Positions 1 to 5,342 of a stretch of DNA of 14,847 bases are shown here, one piece after another (position 1 is the stretch's first letter; every line of letters starts with the position of its first letter). A program made the translations under genes and the position numbers. This DNA is from JBLIDK01 sp047632595 (lineage in GTDB: Bacteria > Bacteroidota > Bacteroidia > Sphingobacteriales > Sphingobacteriaceae): positions 1 to 14,847 of the forward strand of contig JBLIDK010000047.1 in NCBI GenBank assembly GCA_047632595.1. Direction: 5' to 3'. Below the pieces are notes generated by a model, which was not told where the DNA came from, made no database searches, and was given only the letters and a program-made list of their open reading frames with translations.

Positions 1-311
1 GTCAAGATGAGAAGTCGCAAATGAAAAATTACGACAAGGCTTTGAAGGTTTTAAGAGCTCGATTATATGAAATTGAGATGCAAAAGCATTTGGATGAAAT
101 TTCGAGTAAAAGAAAAACGATGGTTTCATCAGGAGATCGATCAGCAAAAATTAGAACGTATAACTTCCCGCAGGGTAGAGTAACTGATCATAGAATCAAT
201 TTCACACAATATAATTTAGATGCTGTTTTAGGCGGTGAAATAGGTGAATTTATTGACCAGTTGCAGGTTGCAGAGAATGCTGAGAGATTGAAAGAAGGGT
301 TTTCAGAATAA
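1..311 (+). CDS. prfA: Peptide chain release factor 1, C-terminal part (5' end outside window)
   Basis: Class I release factor that recognises UAA and UAG stops and triggers peptide release on the ribosome. The reading frame is open from base 3 and reads QDEKSQMKN into the ATG at 21, so that ATG is internal and the gene starts before the window. Motifs typical of the RF1 C-terminus are visible: KALKVLRARLYE, then SGDRSAKIRTYNFPQGRVTDHRI, close to the E. coli RF1 tail. The protein ends about 96 residues after the internal Met. The GGQ catalytic loop would lie upstream and is not seen. RF2 is less likely because the tail resembles RF1. No terminator is obvious after the TAA; a promoter for the next transcript follows about 40 bases on. 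Confidence 0.93.
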   Translation, partial: QDEKSQMKNYDKALKVLRARLYEIEMQKHLDEISSKRKTMVSSGDRSAKIRTYNFPQGRVTDHRINFTQYNLDAVLGGEIGEFIDQLQVAENAERLKEGFSE

Positions 312-348
312 AATTCAAATAAGTTTCATTATTATTTTTTGTTTGCAC

Positions 349-356
349 TATATTTG
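349..356 (+). promoter_or_regulatory. Candidate Bacteroidota -7 element (TATATTTG) for the tRNA-Asp transcript
   Basis: TATATTTG fits the TAnnTTTG -7 consensus of the Bacteroidota primary sigma factor. The -33 side is weak: only a T-rich stretch around 324-336 without a clear TTG at 18-22 bases. It lies between prfA and tRNA-Asp and would give a leader of about 120 bases before the tRNA, so prfA read-through could also supply the tRNA. The leader holds only small potential hairpins (361-370, 432-444). Confidence 0.4.
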
Positions 357-486
357 CACACCCGCAAGGGAATTTGTTTGTTGATTTAACACTGATGTAA
401 AATCAGAATTAGTTAATTAAACAAAGAAATTGAGTTCGAAACTCGTTAAAATTGAGAAGGTCGTCTTCACTTTGAGTAGGATAGTT

Positions 487-560
487 GGTTCGGTAGTTCA
501 GTTGGTTAGAATACCTGCCTGTCACGCAGGGGGTCGCGAGTTCGAGTCTCGTCCGGACCG
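487..560 (+). tRNA. tRNA-Asp (anticodon GTC)
   Basis: A complete cloverleaf of 74 bases. The acceptor arms are GGTTCGG (487-493) and CCGGACC (553-559), with one T-G wobble. The D arm contains AGTTCAGTTGGTTAGA. The anticodon stem is CCTGC/GCAGG around loop CTGTCAC, with anticodon GTC at 521-523. The T loop is GTTCGAGTC, and the discriminator is G560. The following bases are CAC, so the full CCA end is not encoded and must be added after transcription. A rho-independent terminator follows directly. The gene also borders the accessory nuclease/helicase cassette, and tRNA genes are common integration points. Confidence 0.97.
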
Positions 561-567
561 CACGAAT

Positions 568-602
568 AAAAAAGTCTTACAGAAATGTAAGACTTTTTTT
601 TT
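568..602 (+). terminator. Rho-independent terminator after tRNA-Asp
   Basis: An 11-bp stem, AAAAGTCTTAC (570-580) paired with GTAAGACTTTT (586-596), encloses the loop AGAAAT and runs into a T tract to 602. It ends the tRNA transcript and would insulate it from the cassette downstream. Confidence 0.9.
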
Positions 603-826
603 GTTGCGGTCACTGACATTTTCGACAGAATGGAGAAAATCGTCGTGATGGACGTGACTCTTGTAAATACTTCATAGCGAGATCAAACATTTAAAAACAT
701 TGACTATCTCGTTGAAAGACACAGCAATTGTGCGCTAAATTGGGAACTAAATAAAACAGGTCTTCGTTCCTTAGATATTCTCAACGATGGCTTTAACATA
801 TATTGGAATTTTTAAATAGAACTATT
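603..826 (+). other. Gene-free stretch, possible decayed short ORF
   Basis: No convincing intact gene here. One frame opens with ATG at 630 (MEKIVVMDVTLVNTS), is cut by TAG at 675-677, and then stays open with protein-like sequence to TAA at 813-815 (contains YLVERHSNCALNWEL and ends DGFNIYWNF). This could be a remnant of a small gene, or chance. A second short frame (ATG 787 to TAG 817) reads MALTYIGIFK and lies one frame off from the next gene. I recognise no family, and see no attachment-site copy of the tRNA 3' end. Confidence 0.25.
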
Positions 827-1564
827 ATGCCCACCATTTTAATGTCAACTGGAGCCTTGATTTTTATTATTGGCTTTGTTTTACAGTTAAATAAAAAAGA
901 AACTACACTTAAAGGTAAAGCCAAAGTGGAGGAAATGATTAATATGGCTCTAGCTGATGGTATTTTAACTGAGAACGAAAAATCTAAAATTTCTGAGGCT
1001 TCTAAAGTTGCAGGCATGGACCCAATAACAACTTTAACCAGAGCTGAAAAATTGTTACTAGAACTAGCCATTACCTCAGAAACGCAGTTAATTGATTATT
1101 CCAAAAAGGCTGGGGATGATTTTGAGAAGTTTGTGATTCAGCGATTCAATCAAAAGTATTATAAAATACTTAGTTGGGCTGGAGATAAGTTTGTGGAAGG
1201 TATCTACGATGAGAAAACTACCCAGCCTGATATTCAATTAGCATTAAAACTTCATGGAAAAACACACGAATTTGCGGTTGAATGTAAATGGAAGTCATAC
1301 TTTAATTATGAAGAAACTAGTGTGTGCAGCGAAGCTCAACTTAATAGATATAAAAAGTTCTCAAAGGAAAAAGATATGCCCGTTTTCATAGCACTAGGTA
1401 TCGGTGGCTCTGCAGAAGAACCAAAAGATTTATACATTATTCCTTTAAATGAAATGGAAAATGAATCTATCACTTTTGAGGAACTAAAAAAGTATTGGCA
1501 GCGTGGTAAAACTGGTGAGTTTTATTATCATGCAGCTAATAATTCACTGTTTTCGACTAAATAA
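827..1564 (+). CDS. Membrane-anchored PD-(D/E)XK restriction-endonuclease-like protein with TerB-like segment
   Basis: Predicted 245 residues from the ATG at 827; the frame opens a little earlier with a TTG at 803, so eight more residues are possible. Residues 3-21 (TILMSTGALIFIIGFVLQL) are one hydrophobic segment, followed by KK, suggesting an N-terminal membrane anchor. Residues about 30-70 contain EEMINMALADGILTENEK, like the acidic helical segment of TerB-type domains. Residues from about 90 look like a restriction-endonuclease fold: GDDFEKFV, then D135 in QPDI and E152-x-K154 in VECKWK, the D...ExK metal site. The likely role is DNA cleavage, perhaps in defence, inferred from the fold and from the nuclease and helicase genes next door. 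It is followed after 9 bases, in the same frame, by an EEP-family gene. I cannot assign a named system. Confidence 0.7.
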   Translation: MPTILMSTGALIFIIGFVLQLNKKETTLKGKAKVEEMINMALADGILTENEKSKISEASKVAGMDPITTLTRAEKLLLELAITSETQLIDYSKKAGDDFEKFVIQRFNQKYYKILSWAGDKFVEGIYDEKTTQPDIQLALKLHGKTHEFAVECKWKSYFNYEETSVCSEAQLNRYKKFSKEKDMPVFIALGIGGSAEEPKDLYIIPLNEMENESITFEELKKYWQRGKTGEFYYHAANNSLFSTK

Positions 1565-1573
1565 GACACTAAG

Positions 1574-2284
1574 CTGAAACTAATAACCTGGAACTGCAAC
1601 ATGGCATTTAGAAAGAAAGCAGAAGCTATTCTTTCTGAAAATCCTGATATTCTAATTGTTCCAGAATGTGAAAATCTTGAAAAATTAACCTTCAACTCAA
1701 CCCTACCTATTCCAAATGATAAGTTTTGGTATGGAGATAATCCTAATAAGGGAATTGGAGTATTTACTTTCGGTGAATTTACCATCGAGCCGTTAAAAAT
1801 TCACAATCAAAAATTCAGATATATTGTTCCTTTATCAATTAAAGGAAATGGCATTTCTTTTATCCTTTTAGCTATTTGGACGCAAAAACCAGAATTAGGA
1901 GACAATTATGGCTCACACACTTGGAATGCAATTAAGTATTATAAGGAGTTGTTCAAAGATGAAAAAATCATACTAGCTGGAGACTTTAACAGCAGCTCTT
2001 TTTGGGACAAACGAAATCGAAAAGCAAATCACACTAACATTATATCCGAACTTGAGAATCTAGGAATTGAAAGTGTTTATCATAAATATTTAAATGAGGA
2101 ACAAGGAAAAGAGTCTTGCCCTACCCTATTTCTTCATAGAAAAATAGAAAGACCCTACCATATAGATTTTTGCTTTGCTTCTGACTATTTTGTTAAAAGG
2201 CTTAATAAAGTAGAGGTTGGAATTTATAACGATTGGATCAAACACAGTGACCACTGTCCAATTATTGTAGATTTTAAAATTTAA
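1574..2284 (+). CDS. Endonuclease/exonuclease/phosphatase (EEP) family protein, probable CTG start
   Basis: EEP-fold metal-dependent hydrolase (the DNase I / exonuclease III superfamily), about 236 residues. The family signature starts before the first ATG (1601): in-frame codons from 1574 read LKLITWNCN, where the Asn of WNxN is a conserved metal ligand, and then PECE (E31), GDFN (D137, N139), HIDF (D198) and SDH (D226, H227). All main catalytic positions are present, so the enzyme looks active. There is no ATG, GTG or TTG between the TAA of the previous gene (1562-1564) and this motif. CTG at 1574 fits best as the start (MKLITWNCN). Stop read-through from the upstream nuclease gene, which is in the same frame, would also give the complete domain. 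Starting at 1601 would lose the Asn. The substrate (DNA, RNA or phosphoester) cannot be told. Confidence 0.75.
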   Translation: MKLITWNCNMAFRKKAEAILSENPDILIVPECENLEKLTFNSTLPIPNDKFWYGDNPNKGIGVFTFGEFTIEPLKIHNQKFRYIVPLSIKGNGISFILLAIWTQKPELGDNYGSHTWNAIKYYKELFKDEKIILAGDFNSSSFWDKRNRKANHTNIISELENLGIESVYHKYLNEEQGKESCPTLFLHRKIERPYHIDFCFASDYFVKRLNKVEVGIYNDWIKHSDHCPIIVDFKI

Positions 2285-2360
2285 CGTTAATTTTTGCTTT
2301 AAGACGCTTTATGTTGAGTATTTTTAGATTTATAACGAACGGAGCTAAATTCCTTATCAC

Positions 2361-2690
2361 ATGAGTGACATCCAAGAACTAACCAATGCTTTACTAAAAT
2401 TCAGAAATGAACGCGATTGGGAGCAGTTTCATAACCCAAAAGACCTTGCAGTGGCTATCAGTATTGAGTCGGGTGAACTATTAGAGTCATTCTTATGGAA
2501 AGCTCCTGAGGAAGCCAAAAAGGAACGTGTAAAAGATGAATTAGCTGATGTTCTTGCTTATGCCCTACTGCTAGCTGAAAAATACGATTTCGATGTCAAG
2601 GATATTGTATTAGAAAAAATTAAAAAGAATGGGGAAAAATACCCTGTAGAAAAGGCCAAAGGTACTGCCAAGAAATACAACGAATTATAA
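2361..2690 (+). CDS. MazG-like nucleotide pyrophosphohydrolase (dCTPase / RS21-C6-like)
   Basis: All-alpha NTP pyrophosphohydrolase of 109 residues that would hydrolyse (d)NTPs to NMP and pyrophosphate. The N-terminus, ERDWEQFHNPKDLA, is close to the dCTP pyrophosphatase (DCTPP1/RS21-C6) pattern. The metal-binding motif ExxE...ExxD is intact at E36, E39, E60 and D63 (IESGELLE and DELADV). At about 110 residues it is a usual single-domain length. Its stop overlaps the start of the next gene (TAATG), which suggests translational coupling with the GIY-YIG/helicase protein. It may deplete or edit nucleotides when the partner is activated, or simply cleanse the pool; that is inference. A weak promoter candidate (TATTTTTA at about 2318) lies in the 76-base gap upstream. 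Confidence 0.85.
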   Translation: MSDIQELTNALLKFRNERDWEQFHNPKDLAVAISIESGELLESFLWKAPEEAKKERVKDELADVLAYALLLAEKYDFDVKDIVLEKIKKNGEKYPVEKAKGTAKKYNEL

Positions 2691-4876
2691 TGATTACGCC
2701 CGAGGTAAAAGTTAATCATTATGATTTCGAAGAAACGCTATTCGACAGTTTTGGAAGCAACCACTTTGCTAAAGATTTATGGCCTTTAGTATACATTTTA
2801 AGCGATGGTGAAACCAAAACTGCTTATGTTGGTGAAACAACAGACGCTTATGCTAGAATGAGTACTCATTTAAAGCATTCAAACAAAAGCAAACTAACCT
2901 CCGTGCACCTAATTACAAGCGAAATATTTAATAAGTCTGCTACTCTTGATATAGAGTCGAACTTGATAAAGTACATGTCAGGAGATAATAACTTCCAATT
3001 GCTAAACGGCAATTTAGGTCTCGCTAATCACAACTATTATCAAAAGAAAGAAGTCTATTGGGACATTTTCAATTCTGTATGGGACCAACTAAGGTCTGAA
3101 GGTATTACTAAACATTCAATTGAGCATATTGACAACTCTGACTTGTTTAAATACTCTCCTTACAAGAGTTTAACCAACGAGCAAAGTCACGGACTTTTTC
3201 AAATTTTGCAAAACATTCAGTCTGGAACTAATGGAAATACCATTGTTGAAGGAGGTGCGGGAACAGGGAAAACCATATTGGCAATTTTTCTATTTAAAAT
3301 ACTTTCTAGCCATTTAGAAGACTTTAGTTTTAAGGAATTCGGATCAGAAGAAAAGGCTTTTATTGATTTGGTTCAGAAAGTTAAAACCACCTTACCTAAT
3401 CCAAAAATGGCTTTAGTAGTACCAATGTCCTCATTTAGGTCAACTTTAAAAAAGGTATTCAGAAACATAAAGGGCTTAAGTGCAAGTATGGTTATAGGAC
3501 CTGCAGAAGTAAGCAAAAACAAGTACGATTTACTGCTAGTAGATGAATCACATCGCTTAAGAAGAAGAGTTAATTTGGGAGCTTACTTTGGGGCTTTCGA
3601 CAAAGCGTGCATTGCTTTAAACATAGATAAACATACTTGTAGCGAATTGGACTTTGTTACCATGCAATCAACTCGAACGGTGTTGTTTTATGATGAAAAT
3701 CAATCTATCAAACCTTCTGATGCTAAGAAAGAGCAATTTGATTTACTAAAGAACTTACCAGCTACGCAAACACTAAAATTAAAGTCTCAGTTTAGAGTAA
3801 AAGGCGGCAACGCTTATGTTGAATTTATCAACTCTTTACTTCAATGCAATCTAGATGGAAATAGTGAATATAATTCTAAAGAATATGAGTTCACTTTGTT
3901 TGATTCGTTAAAAACGATGGTCAACCAAATTAAGCTCCGAAACCAAGAAAATGGTCTTTCTAGATTAATTGCTGGTTACTCTTGGCCTTGGATATCTAAC
4001 AAAGACAAGGAAGCCTTTGACATTAATATTAGCGATGTAAAGTTACGGTGGAATGGCACCGCAGTGGATTGGATAAACTCGAGCAATTCAGTTAATGAAG
4101 TAGGTTGTATACATACTACACAGGGATATGATTTAAATTACTCTGGAATCATTTTCGGAAATGAAATTTCTTTTAATCCAGAAACTCAAGAAATCATTAT
4201 AAAAGAAGAAAATTACTTCGACAAGAACGGTAAACAATCCATTAAAGACCCAAAAGACTTAAAAGACTTCATTTTAAACATCTACAAAACAATAATGCTA
4301 CGCGGTATTAAAGGAACTTATGTTTACGTATGTGACCCTGAGCTCCGAAAGTATTTTGAGTCTTATATTCCAAGTCATAAAGTCGAAACAATTGAAGAAA
4401 CTAAAATTTATTCTTTCGATGAAATAAAGCCTTACGTAAATGCTGTTCCTCTTTATGATTTAAAAGTTGCGGCAGGAGCATTTAGTGAAGTACAAATAGT
4501 TGAAGACATACAATGGATAAAAATCCCTGAAAAGGTTAAACCAAGTGAAGACTTATTTGCTTGTAAAGTAGTTGGAGAGTCAATGAATAAAATCATTCCA
4601 AATGGCTCTTATTGTCTTTTTAGAAAATACTCGGGTGGCTCTAGAAACGGACAAATTGTATTAGCACAACATACAGATGTTCAAGATGCTGATTTCGGTT
4701 CGTGTTACACTATAAAAGAATACGAAAGCAAGAAGCACGAAGATGCTGATAGATTGATACATAGTTCAATAATCCTAAAACCGCATTCAACTGAAAGTTC
4801 ATATGAAAACCTTGTCTTAACAGATGATGAAATTGAAAGGTTTACGGTTGTTGGGGTGTTTGAGTCTTTATTGTAG
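2690..4876 (+). CDS. GIY-YIG nuclease + Schlafen-group-3 (DUF2075) helicase + LexA-type S24 peptidase fusion
   Basis: A 728-residue three-domain protein. Residues about 30-100 form a GIY-YIG nuclease: VYIL (Y35), YVGET (46-50), R56 and the metal-ligand Glu E89. Residues about 160-570 form a superfamily 1-like helicase/ATPase of the DUF2075 (Schlafen group 3) type: Walker A GGAGTGKT (188-195), Walker B VDESH (284-288), FYDEN, SQFR, HTTQGYDL and LRGIKGTYVYV. Residues about 585-728 resemble LexA/UmuD/S24 peptidases: an AAG site with A595-G596, Ser in GESM (S631) and Lys in YTIKEY (K676). The Ala-Gly to Ser distance is 36 residues, as in UmuD and nearly as in LexA, so self-cleavage is plausible. 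It starts on the stop of the MazG-like gene. The likely role is defence or a DNA-damage response; DNA or RNA as target is not decided by sequence. No terminator is seen just after it, but an inverted repeat lies about 45 bases on. Confidence 0.88.
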   Translation: MITPEVKVNHYDFEETLFDSFGSNHFAKDLWPLVYILSDGETKTAYVGETTDAYARMSTHLKHSNKSKLTSVHLITSEIFNKSATLDIESNLIKYMSGDNNFQLLNGNLGLANHNYYQKKEVYWDIFNSVWDQLRSEGITKHSIEHIDNSDLFKYSPYKSLTNEQSHGLFQILQNIQSGTNGNTIVEGGAGTGKTILAIFLFKILSSHLEDFSFKEFGSEEKAFIDLVQKVKTTLPNPKMALVVPMSSFRSTLKKVFRNIKGLSASMVIGPAEVSKNKYDLLLVDESHRLRRRVNLGAYFGAFDKACIALNIDKHTCSELDFVTMQSTRTVLFYDENQSIKPSDAKKEQFDLLKNLPATQTLKLKSQFRVKGGNAYVEFINSLLQCNLDGNSEYNSKEYEFTLFDSLKTMVNQIKLRNQENGLSRLIAGYSWPWISNKDKEAFDINISDVKLRWNGTAVDWINSSNSVNEVGCIHTTQGYDLNYSGIIFGNEISFNPETQEIIIKEENYFDKNGKQSIKDPKDLKDFILNIYKTIMLRGIKGTYVYVCDPELRKYFESYIPSHKVETIEETKIYSFDEIKPYVNAVPLYDLKVAAGAFSEVQIVEDIQWIKIPEKVKPSEDLFACKVVGESMNKIIPNGSYCLFRKYSGGSRNGQIVLAQHTDVQDADFGSCYTIKEYESKKHEDADRLIHSSIILKPHSTESSYENLVLTDDEIERFTVVGVFESLL

Positions 4877-4921
4877 AAGAAACCTGTCCTTAGATTCACT
4901 TTTTCCGCTCGTGCCTCGTTT

Positions 4922-4979
4922 AAAACCAATCCTTGACGCTCCTTCGTCGGTCTAGGATTATCATCAGCATGACGGTTTT
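4922..4979. repeat. Imperfect inverted repeat after the helicase gene
   Basis: Nested complementary arms: AAAACC (4922-4927) with GGTTTT (4974-4979), AATCCT (4928-4933) with AGGATT (4954-4959), and GACG (4935-4938) with CGTC (4945-4948) around CTCCTT. The inner hairpin is compact. The T run after 4976 could let it act as a terminator for the + strand cassette, or it may be a dispersed intergenic palindrome. Only one copy is in the window. Confidence 0.5.
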
Positions 4980-4995
4980 TATTGAAAGTTTTTTG

Positions 4996-5036
4996 AGGCG
5001 TTGGACTTTTGACCTTGAACTTTGGACAAAACGCCT
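4996..5036. repeat. Inverted repeat with internal direct repeat
   Basis: Arms AGGCGTT (4996-5002) and AACGCCT (5030-5036) are perfect 7-mers. Within it TTGGAC occurs twice (5001-5006 and 5022-5027), and the loop is of the TTTGACCTTGAACTTTGG kind often seen between flavobacterial genes. The function is unknown; it might be a weak terminator or a dispersed repeat. Confidence 0.4.
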
Positions 5037-5057
5037 GTAGCTCGAAGCCTTTAGCTT

Positions 5058-5317
5058 TCACCTATTAAAACCCCTCTTCTCCTTCGTAACCCACCAGTGC
5101 ATTAACAATTGGCCCATTAGTTCTGATTCTTCAGGGGTAAAGAGCTTCTCCCAAGCTAAAACGGCGCAATCTTGGTCTAAGGGGGCAATGGAGTTAATTG
5201 AGTTGGAAATTTGCTCTAGGCGCTTTTTTCGCAGGTGTTTTGGTGGAACTTAGGCTCATCCGCCAAGGTAAATAAGAGTACAATAGCTACAACAACTAGA
5301 ATGTAGCACCCTTTATA
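5058..5317 (-). pseudogene. Decayed short gene, hydrophobic N-terminus, frameshifted
   Basis: Two adjacent - strand frames make one plausible protein. The first (5317 to 5216) reads a hydrophobic segment CYILVVVAIVLLFTLA then DEPKFHQNTCEK. The second (5249 to the TGA at 5058) reads RLEQISNSINSIAPL and on through AVLAWEKLFTPEE and MHWWVTKEKR. They join at an A6-G run near 5222-5231: one extra A, or a -1 slip, restores CEKKRLEQ. No start codon remains in the first frame; a TTG-initiated stretch one frame off (about 5331) suggests a second shift. The original was probably a membrane-anchored or secreted protein of some 85-90 residues. I do not recognise the family. Confidence 0.55.
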
Positions 5318-5342
5318 CTAGAGAGCGTGTTCAATAAAAAGC

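Noticed and set aside
430..648. 72-residue + strand reading frame
   Set aside because: It runs straight through tRNA-Asp and its terminator; the coding look comes from the RNA gene.
4705..5061. 118-residue - strand frame
   Set aside because: It overlaps the 3' end of the helicase gene in antisense and the two inverted repeats; the sequence is not protein-like.
487..5342. Direct repeat of the tRNA-Asp 3' end as an attachment site
   Set aside because: No copy of the T-arm/acceptor sequence was found downstream in the window.
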